DNA of 64,000 nucleotides, taken from positions 310,001-374,000 of the forward strand of contig SAJS01000004.1 of the NCBI GenBank assembly GCA_004017535.1, given 5' to 3'. This DNA is from Mesorhizobium sp. GTDB lineage: Bacteria; Pseudomonadota; Alphaproteobacteria; Rhizobiales; Rhizobiaceae. A model generated the notes under the pieces. That model saw nothing but the letters and a program-made list of their open reading frames with translations. It was not told the DNA's origin and did no database searches. Shown in pieces: positions 18,132 through 26,643 of the stretch. Numbering within the stretch: position 1 is the stretch's first letter; each line of letters starts with the position of its first letter. The position numbers were made by a program, and so were the translations under genes.

Positions 18132-18953
18132 ATGAACGTGAGAGACCTCAAAGTCGGCTGCCAGACCTTCACCTGGGAAATGCTGGGAGACCGTTTTGCC
18201 GGAGGCCCGGACGATCTCTTGAAGGCGATTTCCAATGGCGGCTATGCCGGCATCGAGATCACCGACACCATGATCGGCCACTATGCCGGCAAGCCGCCCG
18301 AATTCGCCGCCGCGCTGAAGGCGTCCGGCCTCACGCTCGTCTCCTTCGCCTTCGGTTCGAAGAGCGGCTTTACGCTCAAAGAAAAAATCGGCGAGGACCT
18401 CGACACCGCCAAGCGCTGGATCGACTTCGCGGCCGCCTTTCCGGGCGCGCTGGTGTCGATGGGCTCGGCGACAGTCGTCTCCGATGGACTGCGCGACGAC
18501 AAGTTCGCCATCGCGGCGGAAGTCTACAACAAGGCGGGCGAGCTCGGCCGCAAGGCCGGCGTCCAGGTCGCGGTGCATCCGAGCTCGCACCACAACACGC
18601 TGCTGTTCGACCGTGCCGATTACGACCGCATCTTCGCCCTGATCGACGCCTCGCTGGTCGGCTGGGTGCCGGACACGGGGCACATCTTGCGCGGCCACAA
18701 GGATATGGCCGACACGCTCACGACCTATCGCGACCGTATACGCTACGTGCATCTGAAGGATGTCGATGCGAACGGCACTTGGGCGATGCTCGGCAAGGGC
18801 GTCTGCGACACGGCAAAGGTGATCGAGATCGCAAGTGCTGCCCCCAACTTCAACGGCTGGCTGGTTCTGGAGGAAGAATCTGAGACTGCCGCCGCCGATC
18901 CGGCCGGCGCGGTCAAGACCAATCGCCAGACCATCCGCGGCTACGGGGCGTGA
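18132..18953 (+). CDS. Sugar phosphate isomerase/epimerase, TIM barrel (IolE-like)
   Basis: Xylose-isomerase-like TIM-barrel enzyme, 273 aa. The metal-binding and active-site segments of this fold are visible: AGIEITDTMIGHY, VAVHPSSHHNTLL, VPDTGHILRGH, YVHLKDVDANG and the late LEEESE. The pattern HPSSHHN...PDTGH...HLKD resembles IolE-type inosose dehydratases and related 3-keto-sugar epimerases or hydrolases. The ATG at 18132 has a GAAAGG site. It lies between the permease and a Gfo/Idh/MocA oxidoreductase (4-bp gap to the latter), a frequent pair in which the dehydrogenase makes a keto sugar and the TIM barrel acts on it. The exact reaction is not known. Confidence 0.87.
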   Translation: MNVRDLKVGCQTFTWEMLGDRFAGGPDDLLKAISNGGYAGIEITDTMIGHYAGKPPEFAAALKASGLTLVSFAFGSKSGFTLKEKIGEDLDTAKRWIDFAAAFPGALVSMGSATVVSDGLRDDKFAIAAEVYNKAGELGRKAGVQVAVHPSSHHNTLLFDRADYDRIFALIDASLVGWVPDTGHILRGHKDMADTLTTYRDRIRYVHLKDVDANGTWAMLGKGVCDTAKVIEIASAAPNFNGWLVLEEESETAAADPAGAVKTNRQTIRGYGA

Positions 18954-18957
18954 GACG

Positions 18958-20034
18958 ATGATCGTCAAGAAAGACCGTCGCCTTCGTGTCGGTGTGCTCG
19001 GCTGCGGGCCGATCGCGCAGTTCGCGCATCTGGAATCCTGCGTGAAGGCAAGCAACGCCGATCTCTACGCGATCTGCGATGCGGCGCCCGATCTGCTGGC
19101 GCGGATGGGCGCCACCTACGAGCCGCGGAAGATGTATGGCGACTATGACGAAATGCTCGCCGATCCGGAGCTCGAGGCGGTGATCGTCGCCACGTCGGAC
19201 GCCTATCACGTGCCGATGTCTATCAAGGCACTGGAATCGGGCAAGCATGTGCTTTGCGAGAAGCCGATCGGCGTGTCAGTCGAAGAAGGTGAGAAGCTTG
19301 CCGAAGCGGTCAAGCGCTCGGGCAAGGTGCTGCAGGTCGGGCACATGAAACGCTTCGACCCGGCGCTGGAAGCGGCGCGCGATTTCGTGCGGGACGAGAT
19401 GGGCGAGATCCTGGCGCTCAAGGCCTGGTATTGCGATTCCACCCATCGCTACACCAACACCGACGCAGTGCAGCCGCTGCCCATCACAAGCAAGCTGGCG
19501 AAGAAGCCGGGCGGCAATCCAAAGGCGGACCTGCGGCAGTATTTCATGTTGGCGCATGGTTCGCATCTCGTCGACACGGCGCGCTTCCTATGCGGCGAGA
19601 TCACTGCAGTGCGCGCGCGCCTCAACGAGCGCTTCGGCGCCTATTGCTGGTTCGTCGAGACCGAATTCGCCAATGGCGCGCTCGGCCATCTCGACCTCAC
19701 CGTCGCCGTGCGGATGGACTGGCACGAGGGCTTCCAGCTCTATGGCGAAAACGGCTCGGTGGTCGCGAAGACTTTCAACCCCTGGTATTTCCGCGCCAGC
19801 GAGGTCGATATCTTCCACGAGAAGGACGCGACAACACGCAAGCCGCTCGGCGCCGACGGCCATTTCTTCCGTCGCCAGTTGGAAGGCCTCGCCGACACGG
19901 TGCTCAACGGCGCGCCGCAACGTGGCGCCACGGTCGAGGACGGCCTCGCTTCCATCCGCGCCATGGTAGCGATCGCCCGTTCGGTCGAGCGCGGCGAGCG
20001 CGTCGCGCTCGCCAGCGTGACGGGAGCGGTCTGA
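18958..20034 (+). CDS. Gfo/Idh/MocA-family oxidoreductase
   Basis: Sugar or inositol dehydrogenase-type protein, 358 aa. The Rossmann motif is VGVLGCGPIAQFAHLES (near residues 11-27) and the family EKP motif appears in SGKHVLCEKPIGVS (~residues 95-108). The middle domain includes the GKVLQVGHMKRFDPALEAAR segment and the likely catalytic histidine in FMLAHGSHLVDTARFLCG. The ATG at 18958 begins MIVKKDRRLRVGVLGCG. Its stop overlaps the start of the following isomerase gene (TGATG), and the same overlap recurs down the operon, so these enzymes are made in step. It probably oxidises the imported sugar or its derivative. Confidence 0.9.
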   Translation: MIVKKDRRLRVGVLGCGPIAQFAHLESCVKASNADLYAICDAAPDLLARMGATYEPRKMYGDYDEMLADPELEAVIVATSDAYHVPMSIKALESGKHVLCEKPIGVSVEEGEKLAEAVKRSGKVLQVGHMKRFDPALEAARDFVRDEMGEILALKAWYCDSTHRYTNTDAVQPLPITSKLAKKPGGNPKADLRQYFMLAHGSHLVDTARFLCGEITAVRARLNERFGAYCWFVETEFANGALGHLDLTVAVRMDWHEGFQLYGENGSVVAKTFNPWYFRASEVDIFHEKDATTRKPLGADGHFFRRQLEGLADTVLNGAPQRGATVEDGLASIRAMVAIARSVERGERVALASVTGAV

Positions 20035-20852
20035 TGCAGGTCGGCGTGTTCGCCAAGACTTTCCCGGGCTGCGAGCCGACCGGCGTGCTTGCCGCTGTCC
20101 GTGATGCGGGCTTTGCGGTCACCCAGTTCAACCTAGCCTGCGCCGGCCTGCCGTCGATGCCGGACGCGGTTCCGGACGCGGCGATCGACGCCATCGGTGC
20201 CGCTGCCGAGGCGACCGGGATAGGTCTCGTCGCTCTCTCCGGCACCTACAACATGGCGCATCCGGATAGTCGGATGCGCGAGGATGGACTGCGACGGCTG
20301 GCGGTTGTCATCGAGACGGCGGCCAGGCTTTCGATCCCGCTTGTCACGCTCTGTACCGGGACGCGCAACGCCGAGGACCAGTGGGCGTGCCACCCCGACA
20401 ATGCCCATCCCTCAGCCTGGACCGACATGGCTCGCGAAATGGCAAAAGCGCTTCAGCTTGCCGAGCGTCATGGCGTCGATCTCGGCATCGAGCCGGAGCA
20501 GGCCAACATCGTTACCTCCGCCGGACACGCGATGCGACTGATCGGCGAGATGGGCTCGAAGCGCCTGCGCATCGTGCTCGATCCAGCCAATCTGTTCGAG
20601 CGAGCGAATGCCGAACAGGCACGCTCCATCGTTGCCGAAGCGGTCGAGCGCGTGGCTGGCCATGTCTCTCTGGCGCATGCCAAGGACCGCTTCGCCGACG
20701 GCCGCTTTGCCACGGCCGGACAGGGCGTGGTCGACTTCGCCGACTTCATCGCCCGCCTGAAAGCCACAGGCTTCGACGGGCCGCTGGTGACGCATGGGCT
20801 CTCGGCCAGGGAGGCGCCGGGCGTCGCCCGCCTTCTCAAGGAGCTGGTGTGA
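20034..20852 (+). CDS. Sugar phosphate isomerase/epimerase, TIM barrel
   Basis: Second TIM-barrel isomerase of the operon, 272 aa, of the xylose-isomerase-like superfamily. Metal-site segments are LGIEPEQANIVTS (Glu), IVLDPANLFE (Asp), VSLAHAKDRFADG (His, Asp) and a final loop near PLVTHGL. It starts inside the stop of the preceding oxidoreductase gene (TGATG) and its own TGA overlaps the next ATG in the same way. It is not closely similar to the TIM barrel at 18132, suggesting a different step, for example epimerisation versus hydrolysis or dehydration of a keto sugar. Confidence 0.86.
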   Translation: MQVGVFAKTFPGCEPTGVLAAVRDAGFAVTQFNLACAGLPSMPDAVPDAAIDAIGAAAEATGIGLVALSGTYNMAHPDSRMREDGLRRLAVVIETAARLSIPLVTLCTGTRNAEDQWACHPDNAHPSAWTDMAREMAKALQLAERHGVDLGIEPEQANIVTSAGHAMRLIGEMGSKRLRIVLDPANLFERANAEQARSIVAEAVERVAGHVSLAHAKDRFADGRFATAGQGVVDFADFIARLKATGFDGPLVTHGLSAREAPGVARLLKELV

Positions 20853-21679
20853 TGGCGGGCCAGATTGCGCTTCTTCGCGACGGCGCGACGCTGCTCATGA
20901 CCGACACGGGCGAAGGCCCGGCGGTCGTCTTCCAGCACGGGCTCGGCGGCGGTGAGGCGCAGGTCGCCCAGACTTGCCCCACCGGCTTCCGCCGCATCAC
21001 GCTGGAATGCCGCGGCCATGGCGGCTCCGGCCTCGGCGAGCGGTGGCCGTTCTCGTTCGAAATGTTCGCTGACGATGTGCTTGCCGCGGCCGATCGGGCC
21101 GGCCTCGACCGCTTCGTTGCCGGTGGCGTCTCGATGGGCGCGGGAATCGCGCTTCGCCTCGCCTGCCATCATCCGGAGCGCGTCACTGGCCTCATCCTGG
21201 CGCGGCCGGCATGGACCTTTTCGCCAGCGCCGCAGAACATGCAGCCGATCGCCGAGGTCGCCCGGCTCATCCTGGTCCACGGCCCGGAGAAAGCGAGGGC
21301 GGTCTTCGCGCAATCCGGCACCGCCGCGCGGCTCTACCGCGAGGCGCCCGACAACCTCGCTTCGCTGCTCAGCTATTTCGACCGGCCCGAGGCAAAATCA
21401 TTCGCTCAGGTGCTCTCCGACATCGCCGGCGATGGACCCGGCGTTTCGGAACGCGACGCTGCCGCGCTCGACATTCCGGCGCTGGTCATCGGCAACGAGA
21501 TCGATGCGGTGCACCCATTGTCAGTCGCCTATGCATTGGCTGCGGCCATACCCGGCGCGACCTTCGCGAAAGTAACACCCAAGGCGCGCGACAGCGCGAA
21601 GCATTTCGCCGAACTGCATGAGCAGATCAGCTTCTTCCTTCATTCCCACTCGAAAGCCCGGAGCCTCGTTCCGTCATGA
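20852..21679 (+). CDS. Alpha/beta hydrolase (possible lactonase/esterase)
   Basis: Alpha/beta-hydrolase of 275 aa with no signal peptide. The fold start AVVFQHGLGGG (25-35) gives the oxyanion HG, and the nucleophile elbow GGVSMGAG (91-98) places Ser94. Probable acid and base residues are the Asp of IGNEIDAVHP and a C-terminal His in SAKHFAEL. The overall shape resembles 3-oxoadipate enol-lactonase-type hydrolases. In a row of sugar dehydrogenases it could open a sugar lactone made by a Gfo/Idh/MocA enzyme; this is inference. It is coupled to its neighbours by overlapping stop/start codons on both sides. Confidence 0.85.
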   Translation: MAGQIALLRDGATLLMTDTGEGPAVVFQHGLGGGEAQVAQTCPTGFRRITLECRGHGGSGLGERWPFSFEMFADDVLAAADRAGLDRFVAGGVSMGAGIALRLACHHPERVTGLILARPAWTFSPAPQNMQPIAEVARLILVHGPEKARAVFAQSGTAARLYREAPDNLASLLSYFDRPEAKSFAQVLSDIAGDGPGVSERDAAALDIPALVIGNEIDAVHPLSVAYALAAAIPGATFAKVTPKARDSAKHFAELHEQISFFLHSHSKARSLVPS

Positions 21680-22398
21680 TCGCCAAACCTCTCTCCGGTC
21701 CCGCGGCCATCGCCGCGCTGCCGCGCAACCGGCTCATCGGCGAATTCTCGCTGTGGTCGGCCGACCTCGCCAACATGGAGCGCGACCTGAAGCGGATCGA
21801 AGCCCATGCCGACCTGCATCACATCGATGTGGCGGACGCCCGCTTCACGCCCGGCTTCCTGTTCTTCCCGGATCTGGTGGCGCGCATCGCCAGGCTGACG
21901 GCCAAACCGATCCACGTGCATCTGATGGTCGAGGCGGAAATCGTCGAGGCGCAGACGCGCCAGTTCATCGAGGCCGGCGCCGACCTCGTCACCATCCACG
22001 CCGAAAACGGCGAGGCCGGGTTGCGCGCGGTCAAGCTGGCGCATGAGCTCCGCGCCGAGGCGGGCGTTGTGCTGCGGCTGGAAACGCCGGTCGACGCGAT
22101 CGAGCCGTTCCTGCCTGACGTCGCCTTCGTGACGCTGCTCGGCACCTCGATCGGCGTCAAGGGGCAAAGCCTGTCCGAAAAAGCCTGCCCACGCCTGAGC
22201 GAGGCGCGCGCGCTGATGCGAAAAGCCGGCCGCGGGGCCGACATCATTTTGGCAGCCGATGGCGGTATCCGCCACGAGACGGTTCCGCTGCTGCGCGCCG
22301 CCGGCGCCGACACTGTGGTGCTCGGCTCGCTCGCCTTTGGCGATCCCGACCTCGCGCGGCGCATGGCCTGGCTGCACGGGCTGAAGGCCGCCGCCTGA
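21676..22398 (+). CDS. Ribulose-phosphate 3-epimerase family protein (AlsE-like)
   Basis: TIM-barrel epimerase of 240 aa. Family features are EFSLWSADLANMERDLKRI at the start (the usual SLLSAD/LWSAD segment), LHHIDVADARFTPGFLF (metal-binding His-x-Asp), KPIHVHLMVE, LVTIHAENG and the phosphate-binding end ILAADGGIRHET...GSLAFG. These correspond to D-ribulose-5-phosphate 3-epimerase and allulose-6-phosphate 3-epimerase (AlsE). The start overlaps the hydrolase stop (ATGA). Its presence indicates that the pathway forms a phosphorylated ketose needing C3 epimerisation before entering central metabolism. Which ketose is not readable. Confidence 0.88.
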   Translation: MIAKPLSGPAAIAALPRNRLIGEFSLWSADLANMERDLKRIEAHADLHHIDVADARFTPGFLFFPDLVARIARLTAKPIHVHLMVEAEIVEAQTRQFIEAGADLVTIHAENGEAGLRAVKLAHELRAEAGVVLRLETPVDAIEPFLPDVAFVTLLGTSIGVKGQSLSEKACPRLSEARALMRKAGRGADIILAADGGIRHETVPLLRAAGADTVVLGSLAFGDPDLARRMAWLHGLKAAA

Positions 22399-23426
22399 TG
22401 AGCACGCTTGCGCTAGCCTTCGACCTCGGCGGCACGGAGCTGCGCGGCGCGCTGATCGGGCGCGGCGGCGAGGTTGTGGCGCGCGTCTCGGAACCGACGA
22501 TGACCGAAGCGGGATCGGAGGTGGTCATCGGCCGGATCATCGCGCTTGCCGACAAACTGCTGGACGACCACCCGCAGGCCAAAGTGATCGGTATCGGCGC
22601 CTGCGCGCCTGGTCCGCTCGATCCCAAGGCAGGCATCGTCATCGGACCGCCGACGCTCTCCGGCTGGCACAACGTGCCGATGATCGACATTTTGAGCAGG
22701 CAGTTCGGCCTGCCGGTGCGGCTGGAGAACGATGCCAATGCGGCAGCGCTCGGCGAATGGCGCTTCGGCGCCGGACGCGGCGCCGGCTCGCTGGTCTTCG
22801 TTACCGTTTCGACCGGCATAGGCGGCGGCGTGATCGCCGACGGCCACATCTATCACGGCAGGCGCGGCCTTGCGGCCGAGATCGGCCACATGACGATCAC
22901 CGGAGAAGGCGATCGCTGCTTCTGCGGCAATGTCGGCTGTTTCGAGGCTGTCGCTTCGGGCACCGCTCTCGGGCGCCGGGCGACGCGGCTCACCAGCCCA
23001 GGCGACGGCTCGGTGCTGAGGCGTCTTTCCAATGACGGCGATGTCTCCGCCCGGCATGTAATCGAAGCCGCGCGGACGGGCGATGCGGCGGCGCGCGACC
23101 TCGTCGAGGCGGAGGCGAAATGGCTCGGCATCGGCTTTACCAATCTTCTGCATCTCTATTCGCCCGAGGTGATCGTCATGGGCGGCGGACTCGCCAACGG
23201 CTTCGATCTCTTGGCGCCGGGGATCAGGGCAACGATCGAGGAGCGGGCCATGCAGGCCTATCGCGACGTGCCGATCGTGCCGGCCGAGCTCGGCGACCGC
23301 GCCGGGCTGGTCGGCGCGGCAAGCCTGATCCTGTGGGAAGGTGAGCCGGGCACGGCGCTTTCGATGGTGCAGGACCAGGAGACAGGCGACGGGGCCGGCG
23401 GAGCGGCCGGCGCCAGAGCCGGGTGA
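22398..23426 (+). CDS. ROK-family sugar kinase
   Basis: Sugar kinase of the ROK family, 342 aa. Visible are the phosphate-binding FDLGGTELRG (8-17), the sugar-binding segment ENDANAAALGEWRFGAGRG, GTG/GGG loops in STGIGGGVI, and the ROK zinc site: GHMTITGEGDRCFCGNVGCF, with His followed by Cys-x-Cys-x4-Cys. The zinc motif is complete, so it should be an active glucokinase-type enzyme. The start overlaps the epimerase stop (TGATG). It is the last gene of the long operon beginning at 11882. A perfect 16-bp palindrome overlaps its stop codon. The C-terminal tail after EGEPGTALS is low in complexity. Confidence 0.9.
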   Translation: MSTLALAFDLGGTELRGALIGRGGEVVARVSEPTMTEAGSEVVIGRIIALADKLLDDHPQAKVIGIGACAPGPLDPKAGIVIGPPTLSGWHNVPMIDILSRQFGLPVRLENDANAAALGEWRFGAGRGAGSLVFVTVSTGIGGGVIADGHIYHGRRGLAAEIGHMTITGEGDRCFCGNVGCFEAVASGTALGRRATRLTSPGDGSVLRRLSNDGDVSARHVIEAARTGDAAARDLVEAEAKWLGIGFTNLLHLYSPEVIVMGGGLANGFDLLAPGIRATIEERAMQAYRDVPIVPAELGDRAGLVGAASLILWEGEPGTALSMVQDQETGDGAGGAAGARAG

Positions 23427-23440
23427 TTTCAATTGAAATC
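23425..23440 (+). other. 16-bp perfect palindrome at ROK gene stop
   Basis: GATTTCAATTGAAATC is perfectly self-complementary and includes the last two bases of the ROK kinase stop codon. It has no T-tract. It could be a protein-binding site or part of an operon-end structure. The following 180 bp up to the operator at 23624 show no gene. Confidence 0.45.
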
Positions 23441-23623
23441 GGGAAGGCGCTGACGCGACTTCAATTTGTCCGGGTCCCGTCCGGCTCGGCAGCTCAGGCC
23501 CGCTTCTTTCGCTGTTCTCGGATCGCTGACGCAGTGGAATGAGCAGGGCCTTTTGACGGTCGCCGCTCTTTTGGAACGCTTCACCGGTTGCCACACTAAA
23601 ATGCACTGTGCTCCAATTAATTA

Positions 23624-23638
23624 TTGACGTACGTAAAA
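23624..23638 (+). promoter_or_regulatory. Candidate LacI-family operator, copy 3
   Basis: Reads TTGACGTACGTAAAA. The inner ACGTACGT is self-complementary. It matches copy 2 (11792) at 13 of 15 positions and lies 208 bp before the binding-protein start of the ribose-type ABC operon. TTGACG may double as the -35 element. It ties this operon to the same LacI regulator. The 419-bp gap 23427-23845 holds this site, a palindrome at its start and the hairpin at 23660, and no convincing gene. Confidence 0.65.
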
Positions 23639-23659
23639 TTATTTCCAAACATGCGATAA

Positions 23660-23681
23660 CGCTGATGTGATATCATCAGCG
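23660..23681 (+). other. 8-bp perfect stem-loop in leader of ribose-type ABC operon
   Basis: CGCTGATG (23660-23667) and CATCAGCG (23674-23681) are perfect complements around TGATAT, 21 bp downstream of the operator at 23624. It is followed by a ribosome-site-like GGGAGGAG and an ATG at 23705 in frame with the binding protein. It may be a second operator or an mRNA leader structure. Confidence 0.5.
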
Positions 23682-23845
23682 CTCTGGGAGGAGCAACGCC
23701 TGATATGAAAGAAACCCGAACCGGGCGCCTTGTGCGCGCACCAGCTTGTCTTTCCGACACAAGCCCCGGGCTCGCGTGTGTTTCGTCAGCCATGCCGTTC
23801 GCAGAACAACGAGCCGACAATCAGAAATCCGGAGGAGGAAAATAT

Positions 23846-24832
23846 ATGCGCATGTTCAATTGCCTGGCGCTCGGCGCGGGCCTGCTTGCCACGCCGCTTG
23901 CCGTGCCCGCGCAAGCCGAAGACGCCAAGGTCGCGGCGATTGTCAAAGGCCTCGACAATCCCTTCTTCCAGACTATGCAGAAGGGCATCGAGGAACAGGC
24001 CAAGGCCGACGGCGTTGGTGTCACCGTGCAGGCCGCTGCCAATATGGGCGATGCGACGGGACAGGCCGACAAGCTGACAGCCATGGCCCTGCAGGATTAC
24101 GATTGCTATCTGGTCAATCCGATCAGCGTCTCCAACCTGGTGCAGGCGCTGGTGCCGGTCGCCCAGAAGAAGAAGCCGATCGTCAACATCGACTCGACCA
24201 TCGATGCCGAGCAGGCCAAGGCCGCGGGCTTCGCCGTATCGACCTATATCGGCACCGACAACGTCGCTGCCGGCGCACTGGCCGGCGAGGAGATGCTGAA
24301 GCTGGTGCCGAAAGGCTCCAAGGTGGCGCTGATTGCCGGTATCGTCGGCGACGTCGGCTCGAACGCCCGCATCAAGGGCTTCAAGCAGGCGGTCGAGGGC
24401 AAGCTGGAAGTGGTGGTTATGGTGAGCGCCGACTGGGATCGCGAGAAGGCGCTGACTGCTGCCACCGACATCCTGGCCGCGCATCCGGATCTCGCCGGCT
24501 TCTTTGCCGCCAACGACATCATGGCGCTCGGCGTCGAGCGGGCCGTGCGGACGTCCGGCAAGGACGTCAAGGTGATCGGCCTCGACGGCATTGTCGACGC
24601 GCTGAAATCGGTCGCCGCCGGCGAACTCACGGCCACCGTCGCGCAATACCCCTATGTGGTCGGCGCGATGGGCGTCGAGGCGTGCAAGCTTGCCGCCATG
24701 GGAAAGGAACTTCCCGCCAACGTGCCTGCGCCGGTGCTCCTCATCAACAAGGACAATGCGGAAAGCTCGCTGAAGAACTTCCCGCGTCCAGGCGGCGACT
24801 ATCCCGATCCCTTGCGCGAGATGCTGAAGTGA
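23846..24832 (+). CDS. Ribose/fructose-type ABC transporter substrate-binding protein
   Basis: Periplasmic sugar-binding protein of the ribose (Peripla_BP_4) family, 328 aa. I chose the ATG at 23846: GGAGGAGG lies just upstream and the protein begins with a signal peptide (MRMFNCLALGAGLLATPLAV, cleaved after AQA). The mature start KVAAIVKGLDNPFFQTMQKG is characteristic. Later segments (NPISVSNLVQALVPVAQ, NIDSTIDAE, FAANDIMALGVERAV, VIGLDG) are the sugar-contacting loops of the family. An in-frame ATG at 23705 with its own GGAGGAG would add 47 residues and bury the signal peptide, so I regard it as unused. It is the first gene of a four-gene operon under operator copy 3. Confidence 0.92.
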   Translation: MRMFNCLALGAGLLATPLAVPAQAEDAKVAAIVKGLDNPFFQTMQKGIEEQAKADGVGVTVQAAANMGDATGQADKLTAMALQDYDCYLVNPISVSNLVQALVPVAQKKKPIVNIDSTIDAEQAKAAGFAVSTYIGTDNVAAGALAGEEMLKLVPKGSKVALIAGIVGDVGSNARIKGFKQAVEGKLEVVVMVSADWDREKALTAATDILAAHPDLAGFFAANDIMALGVERAVRTSGKDVKVIGLDGIVDALKSVAAGELTATVAQYPYVVGAMGVEACKLAAMGKELPANVPAPVLLINKDNAESSLKNFPRPGGDYPDPLREMLK

Positions 24833-25833
24833 GCCTTCCAGCCGACAACGCGCCCGCCTCCCGACAGGCAGGCGTCCGCGAGGAGAGCCGCCCCTCCCTG
24901 GCGGCTCTCCTCATCGATCCTTCCTTCTGGGCCGACTGGGCATCCGTCGTCGGCCTGGTCGGTCTCGTCATCCTGTTCGGCGTCACCTCGCCAGTCTTCC
25001 TCGGCGTCGCCAACATGCAGGCGATCCTGCTTGCCGCCGCGATCCTGGTGGTGCTGTCGATCGGTCAGACCTTCGTTGTCGCCACGTCCGGCATTGACCT
25101 CTCGCTCGCAGCCTCCGTCATGCTCGGCGCGGTCATCCTCGGCCTGGTCCATGCGGCGGGTCTCGGCATCTTCGCCGCCTGCGTGCTCGCGGTGCTCGCC
25201 ACCAGCGCCACAGGCTTCATGAACGGCGTGCTGATCACCGCCGGGCGTATCCCCGATTTCGTCGTGACGCTCGGCACCCTCTCAGGCATCACTGGTCTTG
25301 GCCTCATCCTGTCAGGCGGCGAGCCGACCATGGTGGGCTCGACGTTCCTGCTCAAGCTCGCGTCAGGCTATCTCGGGCCGTTCGGCTATCCGGTCTGGGT
25401 GGCGATCGCGGCCGTCCTTGTCGCGCATGTTGCGCTCTACCACACGCGGTTCGGCGTGCATCTGCTTGCCACCGGCGGCCAGGCCGAGAGCGCCAGCGCG
25501 CTCGGCATTCGCACGAACCGGGTCAAGATCGCCGCCTATACGATCTCCGGCTTCTGCGCCGGCATCGCGTCGATCCTTCTGGTGGCGCGCATCGGCTCGG
25601 CCGAGCCGCAGATCAACACGAGCCTGCTCCTGAACTCCGTGGCGGCCGTGGTGCTGGGCGGCGTCAGCCTGTTCGGCGGCCGCGCCAGCATCCTGGGACC
25701 GGCCATCGGCGCGCTGATGCTGACGGCCCTCGTCAACGGGCTGACGCTGCTCAGCGTCTCGGCCTTCTATCAACCACTTGCCGTGGGCGTGATCGTGGTC
25801 CTGGCGGCGCTGATCATGCGATATCAGAAATGA
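24829..25833 (+). CDS. Ribose-type ABC transporter permease (RbsC/FrcC-like)
   Basis: Inner-membrane permease of the CUT2 class, 334 aa, with about 8-10 hydrophobic segments. The start is a GTG overlapping the binding-protein stop (GTGA), giving MSLPADNAPASRQ. Family hallmarks include IGQTFVVATSGIDLSLAASV (the GIDLS motif), ITAGRIPDFVVTLGTLSGI and NSVAAVVLGGVSLFGGRASI near the C-terminus. It sits between its binding protein and a single-domain ATPase, the same order as the rhizobial FrcBCA fructose system. The similarity in order is suggestive but the ligand is unproven. Confidence 0.92.
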   Translation: MSLPADNAPASRQAGVREESRPSLAALLIDPSFWADWASVVGLVGLVILFGVTSPVFLGVANMQAILLAAAILVVLSIGQTFVVATSGIDLSLAASVMLGAVILGLVHAAGLGIFAACVLAVLATSATGFMNGVLITAGRIPDFVVTLGTLSGITGLGLILSGGEPTMVGSTFLLKLASGYLGPFGYPVWVAIAAVLVAHVALYHTRFGVHLLATGGQAESASALGIRTNRVKIAAYTISGFCAGIASILLVARIGSAEPQINTSLLLNSVAAVVLGGVSLFGGRASILGPAIGALMLTALVNGLTLLSVSAFYQPLAVGVIVVLAALIMRYQK

Positions 25834-26594
25834 GCACCGTCAATCACATCGCGCCTTCCGAGGCGATCCTCGCCTGCCAGGGACTGAGCAAGCATTTCGG
25901 CGGCATCCGCGCCTTCACCGATGTGGGGTTTCAAGCCCGGCGAGGCGAGGTCACCGCGGTGATCGGCGACAATGGTGCCGGCAAGTCGACGCTCATCCGC
26001 TGCCTGGTCGGCGTGCATGTGCCTGACGGCGGCACGATCTATTTCGACGGCCGCCAGCACCCGTTCTCCAATCCGGACGAGGCGCGCAAATCGGGCATCG
26101 AGACCGTGCACCAGAACCTGGCGCTGATCGACGAATTGACGGTGGCGCAGAACCTTTTCCTCAACCGCGAGATCGTGCGCCGCATCGGCCCGTTCGCCCT
26201 GCTCGACCGCAAGGCGATGAAAGACCAGGCGCGCGCGATGCTGTCGCGGCTGTCGATCAACGTGCCGTCGGTGACCCAGCGCGTCCGGCGTCTCTCGGGC
26301 GGCCAGAGGCAGGCGATCTCGATCTGCCGCGCGGCGGGATCCGGCGCCAAGCTGGTGGTTATGGACGAGCCGACGGCGGCGCTTGGCGTGCAGGAAACGG
26401 CAAATGTCGAGGCCCTTATCCGCAAGCTGCGCGAGCAAGGCGTAAGCGTCATCCTGATCAGCCACAATTTTGATCAGGTGCGACGGCTCTCCGACCAGAT
26501 CTGGGTGATGCGCGCCGGCAAGATGGTGGCAACGGTGCGCTCGTCCGAAACCACCGGCAACGAGCTCGTGGCGCTGGTGACCGGCGCGGCGTGA
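25830..26594 (+). CDS. Ribose-type ABC transporter ATP-binding protein, single domain
   Basis: ATPase of 254 aa with one nucleotide-binding domain: Walker A GDNGAGKST (46-54), signature LSGGQRQAIS, Walker B KLVVMDEPTAAL. Most ribose-type ATPases (RbsA) are duplicated, ~500 aa; single-domain forms such as FrcA (~260 aa) work as homodimers. The start overlaps the permease stop (ATGA). The neighbouring ribose-type system at 50709-55454 uses a double-domain ATPase instead, so the two importers are of different subtypes. Confidence 0.92.
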   Translation: MSTVNHIAPSEAILACQGLSKHFGGIRAFTDVGFQARRGEVTAVIGDNGAGKSTLIRCLVGVHVPDGGTIYFDGRQHPFSNPDEARKSGIETVHQNLALIDELTVAQNLFLNREIVRRIGPFALLDRKAMKDQARAMLSRLSINVPSVTQRVRRLSGGQRQAISICRAAGSGAKLVVMDEPTAALGVQETANVEALIRKLREQGVSVILISHNFDQVRRLSDQIWVMRAGKMVATVRSSETTGNELVALVTGAA

Positions 26595-26643
26595 CAGCCG
26601 CGCCGCGCATGGAATTTGAAACAAAGTGGCGAAGGAGTTTGCC

